From Misgurnus anguillicaudatus (Eukaryota > Chordata > Actinopteri > Cypriniformes > Cobitidae): a DNA stretch of 64,000 bases. The first letter of the stretch is position 1. Every line of letters starts with the position of its first letter. Position numbers and translations under genes: made by a program. Below are positions 37,831 through 57,437 of this stretch, in pieces. The notes beneath the pieces were generated by a model that made no database searches, was not told the origin of the DNA, and saw only the letters and a list, made by a program, of their open reading frames with translations. The DNA is taken from positions 7,102,501 through 7,166,500 of the forward strand of contig NC_073356.2 of assembly GCF_027580225.2 (NCBI RefSeq). Reading direction: 5' to 3'.

Positions 37831-39228
37831 TCACACATCAACACTTGGGTCTCCAATCTGTGCTGGGAACTGCGTGGTATGTCCCTGCAGACGCCTGGTT
37901 CGATACGTCCGCACCCATTCATTGATCAGTGACCGAGCATATATGGTCTGGTTTGAGAGGCCTTGGTAATTGAGGAGAGACATATTCCCTCCTACTGTGG
38001 TGCACAAACGCAAAGCAGTATATAGTAGGTTACAAAAATTTGCATTAGTAAAGTTTTCCGGATTTTGCTGACGCATGCCGTATGCCCAACCGGTCCAGTG
38101 TCCCCCAGCTGCGGCTTCTTGAGCCACCGGTGCAGGTTTCTGCGGATTTATGTACTCAGAAAATTGTTTTACCGTTGCCATTTCATCGCGACCAGTAGTA
38201 CGCATGATCTGCAGGTTGAGCTCGTTCCACGGAAAGTCAGGAAAGGAGTTTATGGCCTGAATGACTGTCTTAAGGCCAGTGGGCATTTTCAGCTCGGCCT
38301 CATCACAAAGGAGTGCCAATTGCAAGCTGATCGGTTTCACAACCGTGCGGACTCCGGCGAAGAAGGCAGCAAAGTCATGTGATGACAGGCCCTGCGGAGC
38401 CAAATGAACGTTGATTATGTCCCACCCTTTCATGAAATCCACATCGTCCAGATTTGTCTCATGCTTGACCTTAGTAATAATTGTCCGGAGCTTAGACTGT
38501 GTGATGTTCCCTCCGCTTGTAATGATAGTAACCCCAAGAGCCAGTGCACTGATAAAATTCTGGCGAGCAGCGACACTAGTTGGTATCACCCCTGCTAGGG
38601 CAATTAGCTGGGCCAGGTATGCGGGGATCACCACAGGGCCTTGTACGGCAGCACCGGTCGCAGTGTCGATATCCAAGATCCCTCCTAGCGCCCATGGGTG
38701 GAGCTCATTTGCTTGGGGAGCTGGATTACAGACCGCTGGTGCATCCTGAAATACGTTTTGATCTGATCTCACAGGATCAACATCTCGAACTAGGAGAGCC
38801 AGCCACGTTTCCCATCGAGCTCTGTTGATAATAATGAGGCCCTTCTCATTAGGTTGCACTGGGAAGTTGTTGGGCCATGCAAGAAACAGCTGGTTGACAT
38901 TCACTTCGATGTCCTGTTGGAACATGTTGCGATCAACAGGTTCCTTTCCAACACACAAATCCAGAAGTTCCATCATCTGATTTTCTCCAAGAACATTGCC
39001 TTGATACTGGGTGAGCCCTCCAGCAATGAGACTAATGGCCCCCATGGCAGCCCTCACATCTGGGTTTTGAACATAGCGTTCCTGTGCTAGGGCGCGCACT
39101 TGCCAACGGAGCTGAAGATTAACTGGGTCTCGCCCCGTGTGGGAGAGCTGATGGCTGATCCGCATCCACCTGCTAAGGGCCCCACCTTTCAACATAGCCA
39201 ATCCCGCAAAGTTAAACATATCGGCCAT
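37831..39228 (-). CDS. Intact intronless ORF, 465 aa; candidate endogenous viral nucleoprotein-like gene
   Basis: I start it at MADMFNFAG (39228) because AAAAAATGGCC is a good initiation context; the frame opens six codons upstream. There is no stop over 465 codons. The product is mostly helical-looking and moderately acidic, without signal peptide, membrane segments, zinc knuckle, protease, polymerase or integrase motifs. The neighbours offer no retroelement partner and no LTRs. GC content is clearly higher than the flanks, as in a captured coding sequence. Single-exon orphan frames of this size in fish genomes are sometimes endogenised nucleoproteins of negative-strand RNA viruses, and the size would fit, but I cannot match it to a named virus family from sequence alone. 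A lineage-specific host gene or a gag-derived gene are alternatives. The ORF is certain, the function is not. Confidence 0.7.
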   Translation of the reverse strand: MADMFNFAGLAMLKGGALSRWMRISHQLSHTGRDPVNLQLRWQVRALAQERYVQNPDVRAAMGAISLIAGGLTQYQGNVLGENQMMELLDLCVGKEPVDRNMFQQDIEVNVNQLFLAWPNNFPVQPNEKGLIIINRARWETWLALLVRDVDPVRSDQNVFQDAPAVCNPAPQANELHPWALGGILDIDTATGAAVQGPVVIPAYLAQLIALAGVIPTSVAARQNFISALALGVTIITSGGNITQSKLRTIITKVKHETNLDDVDFMKGWDIINVHLAPQGLSSHDFAAFFAGVRTVVKPISLQLALLCDEAELKMPTGLKTVIQAINSFPDFPWNELNLQIMRTTGRDEMATVKQFSEYINPQKPAPVAQEAAAGGHWTGWAYGMRQQNPENFTNANFCNLLYTALRLCTTVGGNMSLLNYQGLSNQTIYARSLINEWVRTYRTRRLQGHTTQFPAQIGDPSVDV

Positions 39229-39357
39229 TTTTTGAAACCTAAACAAGAACTCTGAATCTATACTTTTAAAACAGCTGTTGTGGTTTGCTTTCTACCCAGT
39301 CTTCAACTCCCTCCTGGACTGCAAGCTGCAAACCTCGCAGATCGGTGTGACACACCC

Positions 39358-39855
39358 CAGTGTTGCCAACTATTTTCAATGGAAAGTAGCAAAAGTAAAA
39401 GAGATTGCAACTGAGTGATGTAACAGTACAGTTTCAAAACAAATGAGGATCAAACAATACCCAAATAATTAGAAATGCTGTTTTGCAGGTACACAGCTCA
39501 CTCACGCGTCAGCCCCGTACACAATAATGCTGCTGCTGCTGCTTCTTATTTGGTGTTTTACGGCAGCTTGCATCCAGTTTGTTGCACTACTGCCATCTTC
39601 TGTTCATATTTGTCTCCTCCTAAATTCGCTTATCCAGTCCAGTTGCTGCTGCTCATCTCACTGCAGAGAGAGATGCGCGCATACCTGAGGAAAGCAAGAC
39701 CTCGCGCTCACGGGGAAGTACAGGGCACACGAAATGCATACAGATTTCAAGCTACGGCTCATCCTAAAAGTCTAGGCGCTTTTTTGTAAAATACTCGCTA
39801 ATGGGGTCTGAAAAGTCGCTATATCTAGCAATAAGTCGCCAAGTTGGCAACACTG
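39358..39855. repeat. hAT-like MITE with CAGTGTTGCCAACT ends
   Basis: CAGTGTTGCCAACT (39358) mirrors AGTTGGCAACACTG (ending 39855). The flanks share ACACACC on both sides, a plausible 7-8 bp duplication. It lies just upstream (on the - strand) of the orphan ORF and could supply promoter sequence, which is inference only. Confidence 0.6.
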
Positions 39856-42335
39856 AACACACCTATCATTTTTAATAAGACAAGCCGACGTTGCTTTAAG
39901 CTTTGTTTATACTCGCGCTTTGGTCCGCAATGCAAGCCTCCGCGGATCGCGCGCGCGTCTCACCAAACGGACGAGGTGTTTATAGTTTTTTTCGGGGATC
40001 TGTACTTTACTTGCGTATGTTTTTTTAGCATCTACTTTTACTCTTACTCCACTATAATATTAAAGAAAAAGTTTACTTTTTACTCCGATACATTTCCCCA
40101 TGCCCGCTCCAAGTATAACACTGGCTTTCCAAACCAATGAAAACTGGGGTTTCTTTTGAAAAAAAAAAGAAAGCGCACAAGATCTTTGCCAGCATATGCT
40201 TAGCAGTCATTTCAGCGCACATTGCGAAGTGGAAGATGACCTAAGAGGAGAAGGTGCAGCTCTTGCTGCCGTTCCCCTAACCTTTATATTGTGATATGCC
40301 TCAATGCAAATAATCAGACTAAAAATCATGTGTTAAACAGTGTTTATTGTTCAGAGAACATGAACTGGAGCTTATTTTTATAAAAATACCTCAGCATCAT
40401 ATATTTTATTAATACATTGTATTTTATAAAATATATAAATAATAACTTTAGGGCAATATAGAGGACTTAAAACATATTTATTGAAAGATAAATAAACACT
40501 TTACAGATCTTACCACTGCAGTTAGTCGCCAATCTGTTTTTAGATAAAATATCCAGAACTCCCATTCTCTTCATAAGACGTGACAAATCAATTGTAAATC
40601 TTTAAATATATTTTATCCACACATATTTAAGTTAACGTTACTAAATGAAGAAAAAGATTGAAAGAATTTGCTAAGATAATGTATAGTCTCGGAGACAAAA
40701 AGATTTCATTCACTTTAACAAATCTTACCACAGTTTATCCGCCTAACGTTAACGTTAGCTATCTCAGTTTCACATCAATCAAAAGCTTCTTTTAACATCA
40801 TATTTTCCTCATATAGACGTTAAAATCGATCGAAAACCACAAAAATATATATTGGCTCTCATATTTAAGTTACTAAATGATGAAAGAAAGAAAATAAATA
40901 AGTAAAATAATGTTTGTTTCAGAGGTAAAATTTAACTAAGTTTGCAAGCGCATGCTGGAGGAACAGAGTAGAGAAGCGCATGCTGGAGTAGTGGAGCGTG
41001 CACGACTTTACGCACTAATAAAGAATACAATAGATGTAATGATTCACTTAATTTCCAAAAACATTGATGTATAGCAGCAGTATACATACATACGGAGCAG
41101 TGGGACTTCTAGGAACGTTCTCTCTAGGTTATAAAAATAAACTACAAGAAACGTTCTAGGAAGGTTCTCTTTAGGTTATAAAATTAAACCTAAAATAACC
41201 TGCAGGGAACGTTCCCAGAACGTTCTTATTTGGTTCCCAAAAAAAATACCAAATGGGAACCATATGGGAACATTAGGGGAATGTTATGTGTTTGCTTGGA
41301 AGCTAGCACAACTGGTTCTCTCTGCATGGTCATGATCGATCCAGTCGGGAATAGACTTGGAAAATCTAAATAGTCAGGCTAGCCACACTAACTTTCAGTG
41401 TTTCCCAAACTTTTTTGCGGCACACTATTTACTTATCTTTTGGAACATGTCTATTGCAAGTTCAACCCCTGTCTCTATGATTGCAAACAGTGGCGGATTT
41501 ACCATTTTGGAGGCCCTAAGCAGGGTCCAAAGACCTGGGGCCCCCATACCCCAACATTTTTCATTTGAATTGCACAACAGTAATATTGAGTATACAGAAA
41601 AGACATATATAAGCCAGATTTATTTTATTTTGAACTGCTTTACATTACACAAAATCGTTACAGTTTGGTATATGACAAAAATTCTTGGTTTAAAAAATAC
41701 AAATAGTGCCCATTGTCATGATACAGAATCATTCACTAAAGATCTTGGTTTTACCGCAGTGGTTCCCAAACTTTTTTCCACCGGCCTCCCTTTTGTACAG
41801 AAACATTTTTTAAGCCCCTCTTAGATATATTCTTTGCTTGCAAATTCCTAATAGGATGTATTTAAAATAATGTAATTAATACAGTACTGCAACTTCAGTG
41901 TGTGATCTTATTAAAAAAAACTAAATAAGAAAGACTGATCTTACAAACTGAACTAAATAACACCAGCAAGCAACTTTACATGGGAATTAAATAGCTCTCA
42001 TTTTCATTCTCAGAGGTGCGCTTTCTCGTGGAGTCTTTTTCGCCCGTGAACTCATTTATATATGCATACTCGCACATATCTCGCTTGTGCATTCTTTATA
42101 TGAGTGGCTTAGATTTGGGTTTGAATAAAAGCAACATACTTTCGAAGCTATGCTTACCACGCCCCCCTTTTATAACTCTGCGACCGCAATCATTAAATAA
42201 GAAATCATCAAATAAGTTAACCGCTTGTGGACAGTAGGGTTAAAGCCCGTGGGGCCCCAAGCAATTGCGTGGTGGGTAAACACGCCACTGATTGCAAATC
42301 TAACAAATTAATCAAAGTTACAAAAAATGCCGTGC
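39856..42335. other. Gene-free stretch
   Basis: A palindromic repeat with GGAACGTTC words sits at 41100-41290. A fragment with TTCCCAAACTTTTTT words occurs twice (41402 and 41765). No gene is recognised; the 155-codon ORF in it is assembled from repeat sequence. Confidence 0.4.
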
Positions 42336-43442
42336 ACACCATAGACATTATATACGTAGACACCTTGTAGACTGAGCTGCCTATTGCAGCTGACGTATCT
42401 TGCGGCCGCCATCTAATTTTTATGTAATTTTTACGTAATTAGGTATTTTATGTAATTAGGTATTAAATTAATTTTAATATGAATGAATATAGAATGAATT
42501 GGCTGTGAGAATTTTCATTCCAAAATGGCGGCCACGCTACTGAAGCGCCATCTAGTGGCTGTTGCCAAAAACGAATCCGAGTTTCCTCTCTTGTTCTTCT
42601 CTTTGCTACCGAGCTTTGACGTCTCTGTCACAACCCTCCCGTTGTATAGACGGGTTGCACGGCGACGTCACTATCTGGTTGCGCGCGCAACCGAGAGGCA
42701 AAAAGAAGAGAAGTGCATTGTGTTGTATGCTAGTAGAGGTGTCTGTTAGTCAAAATGCCAAGGAATTGTTGCGTGGAAAATAGTACCAACAGAGCCAGTG
42801 CTGGGTGCCTGATGTAAACCTACCAGTAGATGCAACTATTTTGTTACTAGCCTAACATTATAATTCATACATGTATCACAGTAACACTGCAAAAATAAAG
42901 ACAGAAAAACAGATCCAACTAAAATCAAGTTTTATTTATATACAAACAATAAAGAACGCTTCAATAATTAAGGTTGTTGCAGTAACGGATCAGCTCACCA
43001 ATCGGGCTTTCTGCCTCCTGGATGCGCGCGCACCCTGCAATGTTTGTAAACTTGCAACCCCTCTAGAGCAACTTCCCATTGCCTCCTCATGCCTGTATCA
43101 CTGGGAAACCTTCAAATGTGAAGAAAAAACAGCGAGAGATCATGAGAGAGAGTACCAGTTCCTGCTGAACATTGACATAATATTATAAATAATAACGTAA
43201 AATAACCATACTGATTGTTCAATCTTACTTGTGAAATGTAATCCCATGTGATCTGGAATCAATACTGCGCCGGTTATTGCAACAGTAAGCTGCACAAAAT
43301 ACGGGCATAGTTGCTTTCTTTCCGTTAACTCCCATTGACTCTGGTGCTAGCGTACAGTGAGGAGACCCATCCAATATGGCGCCGACGCTTGATGCGTTCC
43401 AGCACGTTATGAGGTGTCTATGTATATAATGTCTATGGTGCA
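42336..43442. mobile_element. THAP-bearing DNA transposon relic
   Basis: CACCATAGACATTATATACG near 42338 is repeated in inverted orientation near 43420-43440, giving arms of about 28 bp. Inside, on the - strand, lies a THAP-type exon (43229-43308). The element ends about 390 bp before the presumed first exon of ctps1. No catalytic domain is seen. Confidence 0.55.
43229..43308 (-). pseudogene. THAP-domain first exon
   Basis: The exon starts MPVFCAAYCCNNRRS and continues to GITFHK, the standard N-terminal half of a THAP zinc finger (Cys pair, then the G-x-x-F-H block). It is followed by a good donor (CACAA|GTAAGA). No following exon was found on the - strand, so it looks like the remnant of a transposon-encoded THAP protein. 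Confidence 0.6.
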
Positions 43443-43789
43443 CACCTCCATGCGAAATGGGGTCTCAACGCGCACGACCGCCCACTCACGTCATTTTTGC
43501 CGCGCGCACAAAGCTTTTCCGGGACGAGTAGCTTGGCGCCCTATTCTTACCAACGTCTGCCTTTCAGCCAATCTGCAAAGCCCGTTGGGACAACGTCACG
43601 TACGTAATTAATATTCAACATTTTCTTTGCGCAGGCAGCCAATAGAACTGTTCTCCGCATTTCCGATAAACCCACCCCTGGATTTCCGGGGGGTATTTTC
43701 ATGTTGAGATTCGAAACCACGTGCAGAAATGTGAGCACGTTTATTATTGTATTATAATAGTAATTTAACAGTTATTAAGAGATCGAAGT

Positions 43790-43834
43790 GTTATTCGGCC
43801 ATTCAAGAATTTATTCACTATTTTTTTCACTCAG
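43790..43834 (+). other. ctps1: Probable 5' non-coding exon of ctps1 (end only)
   Basis: CACTCAG|GTAAGT at 43834 is a strong splice donor just downstream of a GC-richer segment (43440-43720). It would join the acceptor before 44631, which precedes the ctps1 start codon by 15 bases. The 5' edge of this exon is not visible; I mark only its last bases. This is inferred from splice signals and spacing. Confidence 0.4.
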
Positions 43835-44645
43835 GTAAGTAAAAAATCTGTTAAGTTTTATATATGTTTGGGGAAGATGCGATCAAGTGTGTAACGTTAA
43901 GCTAACTTGTCTACTTAATACGGTCGAAAACACACAGCGCTGTATAAAATCTGTATAATAAATGAAGCATCTATTATTTTACTATTATTCAGTGGTCGTT
44001 TCTAGTTTTATAGTGTTTATGAATGAATAAGTTAACAAGGTTCACTGTGTAACTGTTCCTATTGTTAGCATGCTATATTCAAACAGTAACATTCACATGT
44101 GAGATTGAGGTCATTTATTCATTTATTATTATGATTTTACATCAGCATCAATAAACCAAGAACATTTGTCAGATGTTTTTAATCTGGTATTACAGTAAGG
44201 CATGTTTATCATGTAAGGGTAACTGTTAAGCGTCTATGTTTCTCTCGATGATCGGCTGTAGATGTGTGTGTTTCGATCACTGAAGCAATAATGTCTTAAG
44301 AAATAATAGACACGTGCCTTTTATTGGCGAGTTTAAACATATGGAGTCATGAATTATTGATGTGACTTCCAGTCAAAGGTTTATTTGATTGCAGTTTGAT
44401 CGTGGTCTTATCACTTTAAAGTGCATTCTAATGACGTTAAGCTTGGCCAACAAAGACATTTAGAAAATGATTTTAGTGAATATTGGCATTTCTGTTTCAG
44501 TCTTCACCAAAGCGATAACATGATGGCTGTATTACATGTTTCTTGGAAATCACAGCTTCAAAAACAATTTAACTTTAGTGTAGCACTTATTGGAAAGTTA
44601 AAACATGTTTCTTCTTGTTTGTTCTTCCAGCAAATCATTGGCAGT

Positions 44646-53677
<9,032 letters not shown>

Positions 53678-53853
53678 ATCAGTTAATGGTGTGATTGTTT
53701 TAATTTTCATTATGGTTTCTTTCTACAAGCCTTTAATGACAATCTACCCATACTTGTGTACCGAATTGAAGTGTCAATGACTTGTGCCAAATGGTCACGT
53801 GAACGGCTGGTCTTGACATTACCTGCTAAAGCCACAATCTGCATGCTTTTCAT

Positions 53854-53859
53854 AATAAA
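53854..53859 (+). terminator. ctps1: Polyadenylation signal of ctps1
   Basis: AATAAA lies 177 bases after the ctps1 stop codon and about 330 bases from the opposing 3' end of the non-coding gene. Confidence 0.65.
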
Positions 53860-54444
53860 ATTATCCAAAAGCCACTTGCAGAGTGACATTTCACTGTGTA
53901 CTCTCATTGCCAAATACTTGTAAATCCAGAAGTTACTTTTAAATAATGGTTTGTCCTTTGTAATTGCTGCACTAACGTTACCTCAGATGTTAAGATTTTC
54001 CATCTAGTGTTATAGCATCCTTATGAAAAATCCTATATGTTCTGCCTTAAAAGGCCATTATAAAGGGTTTAAAGCAAACCACCTCCCCTGCATATCCAAA
54101 TCCTAATGTTTTAAACTAGCAACTCTTGAAAATTATTTGAATTCGAAGTTATTTCAGTACAATCCATGTTGAATAAGATACCACATACACATCTGAACCA
54201 ATGAACATTTTTATTAAACAAAACACATACATGGAAAAACCAATGATTAGGCTCTTTAGTAGGCCAACAATCTAATTGGTCACATGATAAATTAAAATGT
54301 GCCAAGTCTGGTCCACTCAGAAGTCAGACAGCTGAAGCGTTCATCTTGCATCCTTTAAACCAGGGTGAAGACCATGTCCCTTTAAAATAGAAACCAAAAA
54401 TGAGTAAATCACACAAACTAGAGTACACAAACATCTAAAAGCAC

Positions 54445-54512
54445 TGATCTCAGTCCCATATCCGCAAGTTTCATCCAGCAGTCACCATTACAAAGTGTGT
54501 CATCATAGATCA
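54445..54512 (-). ncRNA. C/D box snoRNA candidate in intron 6, second copy
   Basis: Same design as the intron 5 copy: box C ATGATGA (54506-54500), box D CTGA (54453-54450), terminal stem TGATCT/AGATCA and the 28S guide TGCGGATATGGG. The 56 bases from box D to box C are identical between copies while the flanks differ, as expected for a duplicated and constrained snoRNA. Confidence 0.8.
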
Positions 54513-54724
54513 GTGGGCAGGTCAAATCAAATTTAATCATGGTTTCTGAGGCACATACCTGGGCAAAACAAGAAATGGCAAAGTCTAATCCACTCAAGAA
54601 TCGACACAACAGCTTATGCTTTCATCTTGCATCCCTCAGGTCATAGTGAAGATAATGTACCTTCAAAATAGAAACCAAAATAAGCAAAAACAAACTACAC
54701 AAGTACACAAACACCTAAAAGCAT

Positions 54725-54792
54725 TGATCTCAGTCCCATATCCGCAAGTTTCATCCAGCAGTCACCATTACAAAGTGTGTCATCATTGATCA
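54725..54792 (-). ncRNA. C/D box snoRNA candidate in intron 5, guide for 28S rRNA
   Basis: Box C ATGATGA (54786-54780) and box D CTGA (54733-54730) lie within a short GATC terminal stem. The 12 bases TGCGGATATGGG just before box D are complementary to the 28S rRNA segment CCCATATCCGCA. The fifth base upstream of D pairs with its first A. The core is identical to the copy in intron 6. Confidence 0.8.
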
Positions 54793-54944
54793 GTATGCAA
54801 ATGAGACTTGGTTATGGTTCTTGGACATACCTGGGCCTGAATCATCCCTAAAATCTTCCAACTCCGCACCTTTAACAAGAGAAATCATTTATATAGTACA
54901 GATTGAGCTAGTGACTTACTGATCTTATAAACAAATTGTGCTAA

Positions 54945-55075
54945 ATTTGTTGGACAGTAGAGTGACTGACAAAGCCACATCAGACCAGACAGTCAAAGAC
55001 TCCCCAATAATTTGGCACGTAGTTGGAGGATCAGGTGCACTGAGACAGCACCAATCCTTAGGAACGTGCCAAATA
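54945..55075 (-). ncRNA. H/ACA box snoRNA candidate in intron 4
   Basis: The 5' hairpin is closed by a perfect 10-bp stem, TTTGGCACGT with ACGTGCCAAA. AAATTA overlaps the stem end and fits the H box. The 3' hairpin pairs TTGG with CCAA, GAGT with ACTC and GACTG with CAGTC. ACA is followed by three bases (AAT). Length about 131 nt. Confidence 0.8.
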
Positions 55076-55241
55076 AAGCAAACGTTTAACTTACCGGCGG
55101 TTCTCAAAGGAACTGAAGTATCCCACTGGAAGAACAGCATCTTTAAGGTGATATCCTGCCAGTATATTGAAGTACCTAAAGTGGCGAAACGAAAATAAGC
55201 AAAGGCCAACAACACCAAAACCCAAGGAGTTCAATTCTAGA

Positions 55242-55316
55242 TGGCTCAGATAAAAATTTTAATTCTCATAACGGAGCTTTTTCTCTCAGAGAGGGCAAGT
55301 TTTGTCATCATAGCCG
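55242..55316 (-). ncRNA. C/D box snoRNA candidate in intron 3, guide for 18S rRNA
   Basis: Box C ATGATGA (55311-55305) and box D CTGA (55249-55246) are joined by a terminal stem GGCT/AGCC. An internal CTGA (55289-55286) can act as D'. The bases before D', ACTTGCCCTC, are complementary to the 18S rRNA segment GAGGGCAAGT just before the GCCAGCAGCC loop. By the plus-five rule the target would be a Gly-run G there, the site assigned to SNORD103 in human (recalled, not checked). Confidence 0.75.
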
Positions 55317-55636
55317 GGATTAAAATATAAGCTACAAAACTATAACAAACCTCAGAGACCGCACACGGGTTCATTCAGCCAATCTCTGCGAGTTAAGCGA
55401 CTATAGGCCATCTTGCCTGTACAAGAGAGGAAAGCAAACATTGACACCTGATCTTCTCAGATTATAGTTAAATATGCACTGTATGTAGTTAACTTACCAG
55501 TCATTCACTTAACTCATCCTCCTGTGGACATGTTTAACTTCATTTCTACCATCAGACCTGCAAGATAACCAACAATCAGACCTAGACAATTGAAGTAGAC
55601 ATCTTTTACTAAACATATGGATGATGTCCTTTGCCT

Positions 55637-55765
55637 TAATGTTGCTGAGACAGCTACAGGTTAACTGTACAGCGACCGTCGGTCAAAGTGATGCTGTCGG
55701 CTCCTGTTTGACCGCGCCTGCTATAGATGAACAGGAACGGCTTCGATCAGGGCCAAGCGGTCACT
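55637..55765 (-). ncRNA. H/ACA box snoRNA candidate in intron 1
   Basis: On the - strand, TGACCGC near the 5' end pairs with GCGGTCA about 55 bases on, closing a first hairpin. The hinge ACAGGA fits the H box ANANNA. A second hairpin is closed by GACAGC and GCTGTC, and ACA follows with three bases (TTA) after it. Total length about 129 nt is typical. The modified rRNA site was not worked out. Confidence 0.75.
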
Positions 55766-56674
55766 AACAGTGGCTGGGTTTACATTTACCAATTTGGATT
55801 AACCTGACTGAATTCAATCCGAATGCAGATTACATCAGTACAGTTTACATGTAATCGGATTTAAATGTTTATGTAAATGTACAGAGTATATATTGAAAAC
55901 CAAACATCTGCACAAGCTAACAGCTTAAGTTGCCAGATCCACATACTAAAACCAGCCCAAATGGCCATACTTTACAAAAAAAAACTATACTAGGGAACTG
56001 AAATCTTCCATGTTTACATTTATTCACATGATTTTACGTAAAGCAACTCGTAGCACGCATGTTCAACTACAGGTCTTTGTGTGAACACTAATGGGCAAAA
56101 GTAGGAACACTACACGTGCAGATTCACGGTGCATGCGGCTGATTATTTTACCTCTGCAGCAATAGCGGTGGACTGATGACGTCATTGTGAATAGAAAACG
56201 CCAACTGTAAAAGAAAAGAGTAAAAAAGAAACCTTTATGATGATGACCTCAAAGAAACATGCAAATATAGATAAAGAAAGGAGAGTTGTGTCATAAACAT
56301 GTAACTGAAACACAGATTCACATTGCGTTTATTTGAAAACCTTAATGGGACTGCAAAAGGGAGCACATAAAAAGTGCAAACGACCGTATGTTAATATTAA
56401 ACGATTAAAGATGGTTTACTTTAGCAGGTTTTAGGACAGATATTAAAGTCAAAAGACTTCTTTAAATCGACACCAACCCACGTTGTAGCAGATTGTGTTT
56501 AAACAACACAATAACCTCAAACATCATTAATATTACACTTAAAAGACGCTTAGACAATAAAATAAACTGTTTAGTAAAAGTAAACGGCAAAAAATTAAAC
56601 GCACCCTTCGATGTTATAAGATTGTCTCTTCACTTACCTCCGCACTTTCTGGTGAACGCGGTTTCAAGGAGGAA

Positions 56675-56724
56675 GAATAACCGTGACGGCGCCATTTTAT
56701 ACAGAGCTTCTCTACGCTGATTGG
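56675..56724 (-). promoter_or_regulatory. TATA/CCAAT promoter with TOP start
   Basis: Reading the - strand, CCAAT (56724-56720) is followed by TATAAAA (56701-56695) and, 20 bases further, by CTTCCTCCTTG from 56675. The TATA-to-start spacing of about 26-31 bases is normal. A donor GGAG|GTAAGT follows at 56638. Confidence 0.65.
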
Positions 56725-57163
56725 TTCGATGTGATTACACGACCGCAGCTGATGGGTTATGGGATATGTAGTTTTGTATGCTATGCTCTATCTTTAATGT
56801 ATTTATTTGAAACTCCCCCTGGCTCTGTTCTTGTCTATTATTTGTTGTTTATGTATTAATGACTTTATTTGTGTGTTTGTTATATTTGTATTGCAAATAT
56901 TTAATAAGGGGAAGAAAAAAATGTAGTTTTGTATGCAAAGATTTGTATAATATATCTTACAAAATCTGTTTTTTTAACATTAGGTGAAAAGTCAGATAAA
57001 TTTAATCATTTGTTTGTATTTTATAACCTATTCGAAAATTAAATTAAAGTTGCTTAATTAAAAATAAGGCTAGAATTAATTAAGATAACCTAATGTCTCA
57101 AACAAACCAACCCTCTAAAACTAAACCATGATTCTTCTATCCGTGTGTAGATAAGACATTACA

Positions 57164-57437
57164 CACTCTAAAAAAACAAACGGTGCTATATAGCACCAAA
57201 ACTGTTGCTTGGATCGTAATCATAGAAGAACCGTTTTTAGTGCCATATAGCACCGGTGAAGCACCTGTGTAGAACCATTTAGGGGCCATATAGCACCACT
57301 ATAGCACCACATATGGTTCTACACAGGTGCTTCACAGGTGCTTCACTGGTGCTATATGGCACTAAAAACGGTTCTTCTATGATTACGAGCAAAGAACCAC
57401 TTTTGGTGCTATATAGCACCGTTTGTTTTTAGAGTGC
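57164..57437. repeat. Near-perfect palindromic MITE
   Basis: CACTCTAAAAA and GGTGCTATATAGCACC at the left are mirrored at the right, and the arms stay complementary almost to the centre near 57300. About 274 bp, non-coding, lying between the divergent promoters of the snoRNA host gene and the Rab gene. Confidence 0.85.

Larger units (their letters stand above)
54190..56675 (-). ncRNA. Multi-exon snoRNA host gene, possibly SNHG12-like
   Basis: Seven exons can be drawn with GT-AG borders: 56675-56638, 55557-55498, 55416-55351, 55175-55095, 54869-54831, 54660-54559 and 54379 to about 54190. A poly(A) signal AATAAA lies at 54215-54210 on the - strand. Exons are short and have no conserved long frame. 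Introns 1, 3, 4, 5 and 6 each hold one snoRNA candidate; the short intron 2 holds none. The transcript would begin CTTCCTCCTTG, a 5' terminal oligopyrimidine tract, as in vertebrate snoRNA host genes. In mammals RAB42 lies close to SNHG12, and here the gene is head-to-head with a Rab42-type gene, so orthology is plausible but unproven. Exons 5 to 7 share sequence, suggesting internal duplication. Confidence 0.7.

Noticed and set aside
37831..39228. Orphan ORF as part of an LTR retrotransposon
   Set aside because: No zinc knuckle, protease or polymerase follows, and no LTR pair or primer site was found within several kilobases.
41357..41824. 155-codon + strand ORF
   Set aside because: Composed of dispersed-repeat sequence with TTCCCAAACTTTTTT words; no conserved domain.
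54418..54609. Small - strand ORF across the snoRNA region
   Set aside because: The frame runs across a C/D snoRNA and an exon border; box motifs and terminal stems explain the conservation better than coding.
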